From NCBI RefSeq assembly GCF_001418685.1, contig NZ_LIVM01000001.1:62001-126000 (forward strand): 64,000 nt of DNA, in the 5' to 3' direction. Both the position numbers and the translations under genes were made by a program. How positions within the stretch are numbered: position 1 is the stretch's first letter; each line of letters opens with the position of its first letter. This stretch comes from Apibacter mensalis (GTDB lineage Bacteria > Bacteroidota > Bacteroidia > Flavobacteriales > Weeksellaceae). Below are positions 25,562 through 34,688 of the stretch, piece by piece. The notes beneath the pieces are model-generated. The model ran no database searches, was not told where the DNA came from, and was given only the letters and a program-made list of their open reading frames with translations.

Positions 25562-28126
25562 CTAAAATTGTTGCCCAAATATAAAATGGGTTTCCCAACC
25601 ATTGGCATTATTAGAGTTAATTGTTGAATCAAACCCTTTAGCAAAATCAAAGCCTAACATTCCGAATTGAGGCATAAATATCCTAATTCCAAAACCGGCA
25701 GACCTTTTTAGCTCAAACGGATTAAATGATTTATTATTGTTCCAAGTATTACCTCCTTCTGCAAATGTTAAGGCATATATTTTCGTCGCTCCACCTAATA
25801 AAACAGGATAACGCAATTCTAACATAAATCTTGAATAAGAGGTACCTCCTCCTAAAGGTGTAATGTCTTCACCGGAAACACCTCCAAAAGATGTTGCATC
25901 TCTATAGCCACGTAAAGGAATAATTTCTCTACCATCAAACCTGTTTCCATACAACCCGGTTCCACCTAAATAAAATCTTTCAAAAGGAGGTATCCCTACT
26001 CTAGAATTATAATTACTTAAAAAACCGAATTCTCCTCCCGCTTTTAATACAAATTTTCCAACCAATTCCTGATACCAGTAAGCTCTCATCTTTATTTTAT
26101 AATATTCAAGCCATTTATACTTTTCCTTATCGGTCTTTTTACTATAATCTTCATTATTAAATGCTGAATATGGAGGCGTAAATTTTACGGATAGTTCAAA
26201 CTCTGAACCCATAGTCGGAAAAATAGGATCAAATCCTGCAGAATATCTTCCTAAGCTTGCATAGAAACTAAAATTATTACTTTCACCATTGTCCCATGTG
26301 GTATATCCTGATGCATTTTCATCTGCTATATTAAAAGGATAATTTCTAAAAGAGTATAACTGATAATTGATTCCGTAAGATAATCTAAAATAATTATCCG
26401 GCCAATTTAAACGAGTAGTTAAACCTACTTGACCACCGTATATATTTAATTTATTTTTTCCTTCTGCATAATAGTTATTATAATTTAATATGGTGCTGTA
26501 TAAAGAAACAGTCATAGAGGTAGGTCTTTTACCTGTAATCCACGGTTCTGTAAAAGAAATACTATAGTTTTGATAATTACTTCCTGCTTGGGCTCTTAAA
26601 GATATACTTTGTCCATCTCCGGATGGAATCGGCTTCCAGGCTTTTTTCTTAAAGAAATCATTAAATGAAAAATTACCGAATGTTAGACCTAAAGTACCAA
26701 TAAAACGATTTCCTCCATATCCTCCTTGTAATTCAATTTGACTATTGGTCCCTTTTTCTTCTAATTTATAATTAACGTCTACAGTACGAGTTTCTACTTT
26801 TGGGGTAATATCCGGGCGTAAGGTTTGTGCCTCAAAGTATCCCATTTGAGCTAATTCCATAATAGTTCTTTGTATATCCTCTTTTGAAAAAAGGTCTCCG
26901 GGTCTTGTACTTAGAGAGCGTTGGATAACATGATCATGAGTTTTTGTATTTCCTGAAAAGGTAACCTTATCCCAATAGGCTTGTTCCCCTTCTCTTATTT
27001 TAATTTCAATATCTATAGTATCATTCCTTACCGCTTTTTCTACTGGAATAACATTTGCAAATACATATCCGTTATTATAGTATAGAGTCGAGATATCATC
27101 GTTCTTTTCAGATCCTGATACTTTTTTATTGAAACCAACCGCATCATAGGGTTCTCCTTTTTTATATCCAAGAACTTTAGAAAGTGTCTCGCTTGAATAA
27201 GCAGAGTTGCCTGAGAAAGTAACATTTCCCAGGTAATATCTTTTTCCTTCTGATACATGAACATCTATATCAAAATTTTTTTTATTGGTTCTGATTAAAG
27301 TATCTGAAGTTATCTTTGCATCTCTGAAACCATACGATTGAAATGTTTCAACAACCCTATTTAAATCTTCTAAATATTTCTCAGGAACATATTTTGATTT
27401 CTTCCAAAACCTATAAAATCTTTTTTGCTTAGTATTTTTAAACGCACGTGATCTTACAGTTGAAGCTTTTAATACTTTAGTTCCTTCAATTTTAATAGAT
27501 TTAATTTTAACTCTTGGTCCTTTATCTATAGTTACATTCCAATTAACCAAGTTAGGATCAGTAGGATTGGTAGATTCTTTTATTATTGCTCTGGCATCGG
27601 GAAAACCTTTATCTGTATATTCAGTTCTTATGGAGTTTTGGAGCTTGGACCTTAAATCATCAGTAATCTTAGCCTTAGTTTTTAAACCATTGTCTTTAAT
27701 AATTTTTTCTCCCTTAGATTTGCTGATTCCATGAAATTTTACAGTTCCTAAGTCTGGAAGTGCAATTAAATTTATTCGAAGATATACATCTTTATTTACT
27801 ATTTTAGTTAAAAAGATCTCAACATTAGCAAAAAGCTTGGAGTCCCAAAGTTTTTTGACTGCGGTATTAATTTGCATTCCCGGGATTTCTACAATATCCC
27901 CTTCATATAAGCCTGTATATCTCATAATCTGGTTTTTAGAATATTTATCGGTTCCGGTAATATTGATTTCTTTAATACGTAAAGCAGAATCGTCTTTTTT
28001 ATAGGGGTCCATATCCTTTTGAACTTCAGCCTTGGGTGCTTGCGTTGATGTTTGCACTTTATCTGCAACCTGACCAAATATAAATATGTGTACTGAGATT
28101 AAAACGGCCGCTAATAATTTCTTCAT
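25562..28126 (-). CDS. bamA: Outer membrane protein assembly factor BamA
   Basis: Central outer-membrane protein of the BAM complex. A signal peptide (about 1-20) is followed by POTRA repeats up to about residue 430, for example IKEINITGTDKYSKNQI and VTFSGNTKTHDHVI, then the barrel. Within the barrel GGTGLYGNRFDGREIIPLRGY contains the conserved VRGF-like loop-6 motif (here LRGY). The protein ends in an aromatic residue, HFIFGQQF, as expected of the beta signal. Length 854 aa is normal for Flavobacteriia. It lies 17 bases after uppS and is followed by both ompH genes, forming one envelope biogenesis operon. Confidence 0.96.
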   Translation of the reverse strand: MKKLLAAVLISVHIFIFGQVADKVQTSTQAPKAEVQKDMDPYKKDDSALRIKEINITGTDKYSKNQIMRYTGLYEGDIVEIPGMQINTAVKKLWDSKLFANVEIFLTKIVNKDVYLRINLIALPDLGTVKFHGISKSKGEKIIKDNGLKTKAKITDDLRSKLQNSIRTEYTDKGFPDARAIIKESTNPTDPNLVNWNVTIDKGPRVKIKSIKIEGTKVLKASTVRSRAFKNTKQKRFYRFWKKSKYVPEKYLEDLNRVVETFQSYGFRDAKITSDTLIRTNKKNFDIDVHVSEGKRYYLGNVTFSGNSAYSSETLSKVLGYKKGEPYDAVGFNKKVSGSEKNDDISTLYYNNGYVFANVIPVEKAVRNDTIDIEIKIREGEQAYWDKVTFSGNTKTHDHVIQRSLSTRPGDLFSKEDIQRTIMELAQMGYFEAQTLRPDITPKVETRTVDVNYKLEEKGTNSQIELQGGYGGNRFIGTLGLTFGNFSFNDFFKKKAWKPIPSGDGQSISLRAQAGSNYQNYSISFTEPWITGKRPTSMTVSLYSTILNYNNYYAEGKNKLNIYGGQVGLTTRLNWPDNYFRLSYGINYQLYSFRNYPFNIADENASGYTTWDNGESNNFSFYASLGRYSAGFDPIFPTMGSEFELSVKFTPPYSAFNNEDYSKKTDKEKYKWLEYYKIKMRAYWYQELVGKFVLKAGGEFGFLSNYNSRVGIPPFERFYLGGTGLYGNRFDGREIIPLRGYRDATSFGGVSGEDITPLGGGTSYSRFMLELRYPVLLGGATKIYALTFAEGGNTWNNNKSFNPFELKRSAGFGIRIFMPQFGMLGFDFAKGFDSTINSNNANGWETHFIFGQQF

Positions 28127-28143
28127 GTATACTTTAACTTCTT

Positions 28144-28893
28144 TTACTTTACTTTTAATTGTTCACTTATTTTCCCAAATCTTCTTTCTCTGCTCTGATA
28201 AAATTCTATTGCTTTTAAAAATTCATCTTTATTAAAATCAGGCCATAAGGTATCTGTAAAATATAATTCTGCATAAGCTATTTGCCAAAGTAAAAAATTA
28301 CTTATCCTTTGTTCACCACTTGTTCTAATTAGAAGATCTACATCAGGTAAGTCGTTTGTATATAAATATTGATTAAAAGTATCTTCATTTAGTTGTTCCA
28401 AAGATATTTCATTGTTTGAATAATCTACCGCTATTTTTTTTGTAGCATTGAGAATTTCATTTTTAGCGCCATAGCTTAAGGCTAATGTCAATGTGCCCTT
28501 TTGATTATTGCATGTATCAGCAGTAAGTATGGTTAATTCATCACGTACATTCTTAGGAAATTTATCAATATTTCCAATTACTTTAACTCTTATTCCTCTT
28601 TCTTTTAAATTTTTTGCTTCTTTTCTTATAGTGCTTACCAATAGCCTCATTAATGAATTAATTTCTAATATGGGTCTGCTCCAATTTTCTGTTGAAAACG
28701 CATATAAGGTAAGGTAAGGAATATTCGCTTCATCACAAAATTCAATGGCTTCTCGGACAGCTTTAATTGCATTTTGATGACCAAGATTTCGTATCATACC
28801 TCTTTTTTTAGCCCACCTGCCATTACCATCCATTATAATGGCAACATGTCTGGGTAACTTACTTTCTTCTATAAATAGATCCTTTTTAGACAT
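28144..28893 (-). CDS. uppS: Undecaprenyl diphosphate synthase (isoprenyl transferase)
   Basis: cis-Prenyltransferase that makes the C55 carrier lipid for peptidoglycan and O-antigen. The catalytic Asp22 lies in IIMDGNGRWAKKRG, followed by GH, LYAFSTENWSRP and the C-terminal DLLIRTSGEQRISNFLLWQIAYAELYF signature with the two substrate arginines. Length 249 aa is normal. It is 13 bases downstream of the DUF6089 gene and 17 upstream of bamA, the usual flavobacterial order. Confidence 0.96.
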   Translation of the reverse strand: MSKKDLFIEESKLPRHVAIIMDGNGRWAKKRGMIRNLGHQNAIKAVREAIEFCDEANIPYLTLYAFSTENWSRPILEINSLMRLLVSTIRKEAKNLKERGIRVKVIGNIDKFPKNVRDELTILTADTCNNQKGTLTLALSYGAKNEILNATKKIAVDYSNNEISLEQLNEDTFNQYLYTNDLPDVDLLIRTSGEQRISNFLLWQIAYAELYFTDTLWPDFNKDEFLKAIEFYQSRERRFGKISEQLKVK

Positions 28894-28906
28894 TAATAAT
28901 TATAAT

Positions 28907-29773
28907 TTAATAACAATAACATGGAGGCCTTCCAAATGTATAAGTTAGATTAATCCCCCATATTAAATACCAATCATTGCTTTTAAATGTATTACCTGTT
29001 TGATGTTTTCCTACTATCTCAGTATTTCTTCTATTTATTTCTTCCTTAAGCTTAGGATTCGAATTACTTATACTGTTTAACTGAGGATCTATGTTTATAG
29101 TTATATTTTTGTTTTTTATAGAACTATAATCAAGGTTATCCTGAAATGTATATCTTGCACCTATTTCAAACGATAATAACCAATCGTATTTGATCTTGAT
29201 CTTATATCCTACTCCAAATGGGATATTAAAATCAAATTTCATAGATTTTTTATAATTTTCTTTTGTTATAAAATCCTGATAATTATTTGGATCTCTGTAA
29301 GAACCATTTAAATCTTTAGCCCTTGTATGATTGATAGTATATTTTCTATCATAAAAACCATATCCACCTACCCCTGCAAATATATAAGGTGAAGAACCTG
29401 AATATTTTATATCATTAATATCAAAGAAATAATATTCAAATAAAGCTGAGGTTTCAAAAATTGTATTACTCCCTGAGATTTTTCTTTTAATTCTATAATC
29501 TTCGCTCGCTTTTTTGTCATCAAAATATACTCTATTATAAATCAAATTAAATCGTAAACTTTGTCTATTATCTAAATTAAACCTATAAAGTAATCCTAAA
29601 GAAATTGGAATCCTATACCTATCCATAGGAAATATTTCAATATAATCCGTTTTTCCTATATCACCAATTATATTGGCTCTTCCAATAGATATTCCTAGTT
29701 CATTACGTTGAGCTTTTATATACATTAAACAACAAGTACCAATCAGAATAACCAGTAAGAAAACTTTTTTCAT
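28907..29773 (-). CDS. DUF6089 family outer-membrane beta-barrel protein
   Basis: 288-residue exported protein. After the signal peptide (ending YIKAQ) comes ELGISIGRANIIGDIGKTDYI, the family's opening motif, then alternating strands with aromatic girdles (FAGVGGYGFYDRKY, YDWLLSFEIGARYTFQDNL) and an end in LTYTFGRPPCYCY. The strand pattern supports a small outer-membrane barrel. It is the first gene of the uppS-bamA-ompH block, where DUF6089 proteins usually sit; its biochemical role is not known. Confidence 0.82.
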   Translation of the reverse strand: MKKVFLLVILIGTCCLMYIKAQRNELGISIGRANIIGDIGKTDYIEIFPMDRYRIPISLGLLYRFNLDNRQSLRFNLIYNRVYFDDKKASEDYRIKRKISGSNTIFETSALFEYYFFDINDIKYSGSSPYIFAGVGGYGFYDRKYTINHTRAKDLNGSYRDPNNYQDFITKENYKKSMKFDFNIPFGVGYKIKIKYDWLLSFEIGARYTFQDNLDYSSIKNKNITINIDPQLNSISNSNPKLKEEINRRNTEIVGKHQTGNTFKSNDWYLIWGINLTYTFGRPPCYCY

Positions 29774-29874
29774 TTTTATTTAATATTATTTCACATAATT
29801 GCATAATTGCCTTAAACGTGAAATAAAGTTATTTTGTTGCATTAGTCTTTGCAATTTCATATGTTCTTAAGCAA

Positions 29875-29882
29875 CAAATATA
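29875..29882 (-). promoter_or_regulatory. -7 element (TATATTTG) of the DUF6089-uppS-bamA-ompH operon
   Basis: CAAATATA on the plus strand is TATATTTG on the minus strand, about 100 bases before the DUF6089 start. Confidence 0.4.
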
Positions 29883-30018
29883 ATAATTCTTTTTATGTTT
29901 ATACTCTTTATTTTTGTATTAACTTATTTTTAGTATATAACCTCTTTACTTTAAATATCTTTTTACATTTTCTTTATAAAATAAAATTCTAATTTCAAAT
30001 TAATATGTAAAATTTGAT

Positions 30019-30026
30019 TATTTTTG
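30019..30026 (+). promoter_or_regulatory. -7 element (TATTTTTG) almost touching the prenyl synthase start
   Basis: Matches TAnnTTTG and ends only seven bases before the ATG at 30034, so transcription would start at or next to the start codon. A second copy, TATTTTTG at 29909-29916, lies further up and could give a longer leader. Confidence 0.4.
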
Positions 30027-30033
30027 AAATCTA

Positions 30034-31011
30034 ATGAACAAAGTTACTGAACAAATTAAAATTCCTATTTCAGACGAAATGAAGCTTTTCGAAAAAAGAT
30101 TCTATGAATCTATGAAAAGTAAAGTTCCACTACTGGATAGAATAACCCAGTTTATTGTTAGAAGAAAAGGTAAACAAATGCGTCCCATGTTTGTTTTCTT
30201 AACAGCTAAACTTACCGGCACAATTACTGATAAAACATATCGGGCGGCTTCGTTAATTGAGCTTATCCATACTGCTACCCTTGTTCATGATGATGTAGTT
30301 GATGAAAGCTACATGAGACGTGGTTTTTTTTCTATAAATGCTTTATGGAAAAATAAAATTGCAGTTTTGGTGGGTGATTATCTTCTTTCAAAAAGCGTGT
30401 TATTAGCTACTGATAATCAAGATTTTGATTTATTATCTATCATTTCCAGAACTATAAGAGAAATGTCTGAAGGTGAACTGCTTCAACTGGAAAAAAGTCG
30501 TAACCTTGATATTACTGAAGAAGTTTATTTTGAAATTATCCGTCAAAAAACGGCAGTATTAATATCTGCTTGTTGCGAATCCGGAGTACGCTCTACTTAT
30601 GGTTCGGATGAAAATGCTGAAAAACTTCGCCTTTTTGGAGAATATACCGGGATTGCATTCCAAATCAAAGATGATTTATTTGATTATACGAGCACAAATC
30701 TTATTGGTAAACCTGTAGGTATTGACATTCAAGAAAGGAAAATGACACTTCCTTTAATTTTTGTACTTAACAATACAAGCAAAGAAAATAAAAAATGGTT
30801 GATAAATTCCATTAAAAATCATAATAAAGATAAAAAAAGAGTTTCAGAAATAATCAATTTTGTAAAGGAGAACGGGGGGATCAGTTATACAGTTGATAAG
30901 ATGAACGAGTATAAACAAAAAGCCTTGGATATTTTAATTAATTTTCCAAAAAATGAAAATCGCGATTCTTTGGAACTTATGCTTAAATATGTTACTGAAA
31001 GAAAACACTAA
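30034..31011 (+). CDS. Long-chain trans-polyprenyl diphosphate synthase
   Basis: Makes the isoprenoid tail of menaquinone by head-to-tail condensation of isopentenyl diphosphate. The first Asp-rich motif is HDDVVDES (D86, D87, D90) followed by MRRG, and the second is FQIKDDLFDY near 210-219. The residues before the first motif are small (TATLVHDD), which allows a long product. Length 325 aa fits octaprenyl/heptaprenyl synthases (IspB type) rather than the 290-aa farnesyl type. Chain length is inferred only. Confidence 0.9.
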   Translation: MNKVTEQIKIPISDEMKLFEKRFYESMKSKVPLLDRITQFIVRRKGKQMRPMFVFLTAKLTGTITDKTYRAASLIELIHTATLVHDDVVDESYMRRGFFSINALWKNKIAVLVGDYLLSKSVLLATDNQDFDLLSIISRTIREMSEGELLQLEKSRNLDITEEVYFEIIRQKTAVLISACCESGVRSTYGSDENAEKLRLFGEYTGIAFQIKDDLFDYTSTNLIGKPVGIDIQERKMTLPLIFVLNNTSKENKKWLINSIKNHNKDKKRVSEIINFVKENGGISYTVDKMNEYKQKALDILINFPKNENRDSLELMLKYVTERKH

Positions 31012-31240
31012 ATGATTTAACTATTTCCTATTCGTATTACATTTTAAAGTTTAACAGCCTCTTCTTTTTTCTACATCTAAACTAATTTACATTGAATTAA
31101 ATCGATAAAGTTTGTATTAAAATATCATTTAGTTAGGTGTAGGAAATTTAAAAAATGTTACTATTATTTTTATAAGTGTCTTTCCCCATATAATCAATTA
31201 TCTTTTGTGGATTATTTTTTAAATTACCTACGATCATTAA

Positions 31241-33286
31241 CTAATTTAATTTTTTTTCTAAAAATAAATAAAATGCATACTCTAATGCTACTTCTTTTAA
31301 GGATTCAAAACGACCGCTTGATCCTCCATGACCTGCATCCATATTGGTTTGGAGTAATAAAAGATTAGAATCTGTTTTCATATCCCTGAGTTTTGCAACC
31401 CATTTAGCCGGTTCCCAGTATTGTACTTGAGAATCATGTAAACCGGTTGTCACCAACATATGGGGATAGTCTTGATTTTCAACATTATCATAGGGAGAAT
31501 ATGATTTCATATATGTATAATATTCTATCTCATTTGGATTACCCCATTCATCGTATTCTCCAGTTGTTAACGGAATACTTTCATCCAGCATAGTAGTTAT
31601 TACATCTACAAATGGGACATCTGCTACTACTCCATGAAATAGCTTAGGTGAGTAATTAATTACCGTTCCTATTAATAATCCACCGGCACTTCCTCCATTG
31701 GCATATAAATGATCGGAAGAAGTGTATCCTTTATCTATTAAATATTTAGCACTATCAATGAAATCGAAAAATGTATTTTTCTTTTTTAACATTTTTCCAT
31801 CTTCATACCAAGGTCTTCCCAAGTCTTCCCCACCTCTTACATGAGCAATTACATAAATGAAGCCCCTATCTAACAAGGACAACCGTATGGAGCTAAAAGT
31901 TGCATCCATAGAATATCCATATGCCCCATAGGCATACAATAATAATGGGGTGTTTTTAGACGGTTGTGTATTTTTCTTCATCACTAAGGACAAAGGTATT
32001 TTCACTCCATCTCTTGACTGGGCCCACATTCTTTTAGTTACATAGTTATCTTTATTAAAATTACCTAGAATTTCTTGCTCTTTTAATACTTTTTTTTCTT
32101 TGGTGTGCATATTAAAATCTATATCACTCCATGGTGTCGTCATTGAAGTATAACGATATCTAATAATTTCAGTATCAAAATCTCTGTTAACAGAAGTTCC
32201 TACTGTATAAACTTCTTCTTCAAAAGGTATCTCATAATTAACGGAATGATCCCAACTTTTAATTTTTATATGAGTTAAACCTCGTTCACGTTCTTCGGTA
32301 ACTAAATAATTTTTAAATAGTTCAAACCCCTCCAGTAAGATTTTCTCATTATGTGGAATTACTTCAATCCAATTCTCAATTGCAGTATCAGTTATAGGAG
32401 TCTTCATTATTTTAAAATTAGTCGCCCCATCTTTATTAGTGAGAATATAAAAAAAGCCTTCATAATGATCAAATGAATATTCCAACCCTCTTATTCTTTC
32501 TTGAAATATTTTCCATTCTGCTCCAGGGTTATCGGCAGGAATGAATCTATACTCATCCGTCAAGGTACTTCCTGATCCTATAATTATATATTTTAAAGAT
32601 TTTGTTTTTGTAACATATACATTAAAAGTTTCATCATATTCCTCAAATATCAATTGATCTTCCTTTTGTGTTGTTCCTAAAATATGTTTATATATTTTTG
32701 ATGAACGTAAGGTTTTTGGATCTTGAACGGAATAAAAAATGGTTCGGTTATCATTTGCCCATACTACATTTCCTGTTGTATCCTTTAATTCATCGGAAAG
32801 TAATTCCCCTGTTATTAAATTTTTAATTCGAATGGTGTAAATTCTTCGACTAACTGTGTCAACTGAATAACAGGCCATTGTATTATCCGGACTAACACTA
32901 ACACTTCCAATTTGGTAGAACTTATGTCCAATAGCCATTTCATTGACATCAAACATAATTTCTTCTTTAGCATCCAAGGATTCTTTTTTTCTGATATATA
33001 TGGGATATTCTCCACCTTTTATATATTTGGTCGCGTACCAATATTGATTAAATTTATAAGGTGCGGATTGATCCTCTTCTTTTATCCTGGATTTCATCTC
33101 CTCAAATAATTCGTTTTGTAGATGTTCAGTAGATTTCATCTGCTCTTTAGTATAAGCATTTTCTGCCTCCAAATATTTTATAACTTCAGGGTTTTCTCTA
33201 TCATTTAGCCAATAATAGTTATCAATTCTTATATCGTTATGAGTAATTAATTTTTTAGATATTTTTTTTGCTATAGGTGCCTCCAT
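31241..33286 (-). CDS. ptrB: Oligopeptidase B (S9A serine peptidase)
   Basis: Prolyl-oligopeptidase-family enzyme cutting peptides after basic residues. The N-terminal half is a beta-propeller (about 75-400). The catalytic domain has YAYGAYG, then the nucleophile in GGSAGGLLIG near 530, the acidic member in TGLHDSQVQYWEPAKW and the His in DAGHGGSSGR near 650. At 681 aa it has the normal length. The ATG at 33286 gives the typical start MEAPIAKK; a further upstream frame would run through the -7 promoter element at 33310-33317. Confidence 0.93.
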   Translation of the reverse strand: MEAPIAKKISKKLITHNDIRIDNYYWLNDRENPEVIKYLEAENAYTKEQMKSTEHLQNELFEEMKSRIKEEDQSAPYKFNQYWYATKYIKGGEYPIYIRKKESLDAKEEIMFDVNEMAIGHKFYQIGSVSVSPDNTMACYSVDTVSRRIYTIRIKNLITGELLSDELKDTTGNVVWANDNRTIFYSVQDPKTLRSSKIYKHILGTTQKEDQLIFEEYDETFNVYVTKTKSLKYIIIGSGSTLTDEYRFIPADNPGAEWKIFQERIRGLEYSFDHYEGFFYILTNKDGATNFKIMKTPITDTAIENWIEVIPHNEKILLEGFELFKNYLVTEERERGLTHIKIKSWDHSVNYEIPFEEEVYTVGTSVNRDFDTEIIRYRYTSMTTPWSDIDFNMHTKEKKVLKEQEILGNFNKDNYVTKRMWAQSRDGVKIPLSLVMKKNTQPSKNTPLLLYAYGAYGYSMDATFSSIRLSLLDRGFIYVIAHVRGGEDLGRPWYEDGKMLKKKNTFFDFIDSAKYLIDKGYTSSDHLYANGGSAGGLLIGTVINYSPKLFHGVVADVPFVDVITTMLDESIPLTTGEYDEWGNPNEIEYYTYMKSYSPYDNVENQDYPHMLVTTGLHDSQVQYWEPAKWVAKLRDMKTDSNLLLLQTNMDAGHGGSSGRFESLKEVALEYAFYLFLEKKLN

Positions 33287-33309
33287 ATATACTTCATTTA
33301 TATCAGCAT

Positions 33310-33341
33310 CAAAATTAAGGGTAAAAATATAGAAAGACAAT
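33310..33341 (-). promoter_or_regulatory. Promoter of the oligopeptidase B gene
   Basis: On the minus strand TAATTTTG (33310-33317) matches the -7 consensus and ATTG (33338-33341), 20 bases upstream, approximates the TTTG -33 box. It ends 23 bases before the ATG at 33286. Confidence 0.5.
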
Positions 33342-33555
33342 TATATATATCTTTTTCTTTGAAAGCTTTTTCAATTGAAATAATGAGGTGTTTATTTGAA
33401 ATTAGTTGTCAATTTTATATAACTAATAAGGCTGATACTATTTGATTATGGATATGTAGTAATCATCTATTCATAAATTAATTGATTAAAGCTTTTTGTT
33501 TTGTAATTATCAGAATACTTTTATATTTACATGCAACTTTTAAATTTAAAAGTCA

Positions 33556-33873
33556 ATGATTTTAACTACGACTAACTCTTTTGAAGGGTTGACTGTCAAA
33601 GAGTACAAAGGGATCGTCACCGGGGAAACCATTATTGGCGCTAATTTTATTAAAGATTTTAAAGCCAACCTTACTGATTTTTTCGGTGGTCGATTTAACG
33701 CCTATGAAAAAGTTCTGGTTGAAGCTAGGCAAATCGTTTTGAAAGAGCCGGAAGAAAATGCGGTACAATTAGGAGCTAACGCTGTATTTGGAATTCATAT
33801 TGATTATGAAACTTTAGGTGCTAAAGGCAGTATGTTAATGGTTTCCATTTGTGGTACTGTTGTAATAATTTAA
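33556..33873 (+). CDS. YbjQ family protein (DUF74)
   Basis: 105-residue soluble protein of the YbjQ/UPF0145 family, which forms pentamers and is often annotated as heavy-metal-binding without firm proof. Family marks are VKEYKGIVTGETIIGANFIKDF near the start, the RFNAYEKVLVEARQIVLKE helix and the final strands GANAVFGIHIDYET and GTVVII. It is followed after 15 bases by a gene for an exported protein. Function stays open. Confidence 0.88.
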   Translation: MILTTTNSFEGLTVKEYKGIVTGETIIGANFIKDFKANLTDFFGGRFNAYEKVLVEARQIVLKEPEENAVQLGANAVFGIHIDYETLGAKGSMLMVSICGTVVII

Positions 33874-33888
33874 AAAATCCTATTATTT

Positions 33889-34563
33889 ATGAAATTAATT
33901 ATAATTTTTTTTCTTTTTTGGAGCGTCTATACATATTCCCAAATGGAATTAGATCATCAAAATGCTACTATTCTTTTCGAAATAAAAAAAGACACCCGTG
34001 GAAAATATGTAAAAAGAAGTTTTAAAGACCTTGCATCCGGATCTGTTTATGAAATGGAAGCTAATCCTGATAAATTCAGTTATGAAGTCCGCGAAGATGT
34101 TTTACAATATTTAAAAAAAAGAACGCAAAAAAAGTTTAATATAAAAGATTTACATGGTGCATGGACTTTAAAATCTGTTTCGGATTACTCTGGAAAAAAT
34201 TTCGATCAGTGGATTAATTATGAAATTAATGAAACTTTAGAATTCAATTATCTTACTCACTTATTTATTAAAAAGCCATTTTCAACTAATGATAGTTACA
34301 CAGGATGTTTCGCATTCGATAAAAAAAGTGGTCTTTTAATGACTGAATCTATTTCTGAGCTTTCCAAAATTCTTTTTCCAAAGAATGAGACTGATAAACT
34401 CCCTAAAACTTGTATCAAATCGGAATATAATCCTATTAAAGACAGTTTTTATTTATACAAATTAGATTCTGACCATATGATTATTTATATGTTTATTCCT
34501 ATTAATAAAGATAGTGAATTCTATCGAACAATTTTCCTTAACTATATTAAGGTTCATTATTGA
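33889..34563 (+). CDS. Exported hypothetical protein, possibly lipocalin-like
   Basis: 224 residues with a signal peptide ending near TYSQ. No family is firmly recognised. A segment at about 84-100, DLHGAWTLKSVSDYSGK, resembles the LxGxW opening of lipocalin-like domains, and the strands that follow (TLEFNYLTHLFIKKPF, HMIIYMFIPI) are compatible with a small barrel. Two Cys lie in the second half. It is probably co-transcribed with the YbjQ gene 15 bases upstream and converges on nuoD. Confidence 0.6.
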   Translation: MKLIIIFFLFWSVYTYSQMELDHQNATILFEIKKDTRGKYVKRSFKDLASGSVYEMEANPDKFSYEVREDVLQYLKKRTQKKFNIKDLHGAWTLKSVSDYSGKNFDQWINYEINETLEFNYLTHLFIKKPFSTNDSYTGCFAFDKKSGLLMTESISELSKILFPKNETDKLPKTCIKSEYNPIKDSFYLYKLDSDHMIIYMFIPINKDSEFYRTIFLNYIKVHY

Positions 34564-34623
34564 TATTCTGTAATTTATGAATTCTAATCTTCCTTTATTT
34601 TCTTAGTATTGTTCTTTTTAAGT

Positions 34624-34652
34624 GTAAAAAAAACTCTCAATAATGAGAGTTT
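34624..34652 (-). terminator. Terminator of the nuoABCD operon
   Basis: AAACTCTCA (34631-34639) pairs with TGAGAGTTT (34644-34652) around ATAA; on the minus strand it ends in a run of eight T. It lies 36 bases after the nuoD stop. Confidence 0.85.
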
Positions 34653-34688
34653 CTGTATTTTATACCAATTATTTATGTTTCGTAACCT

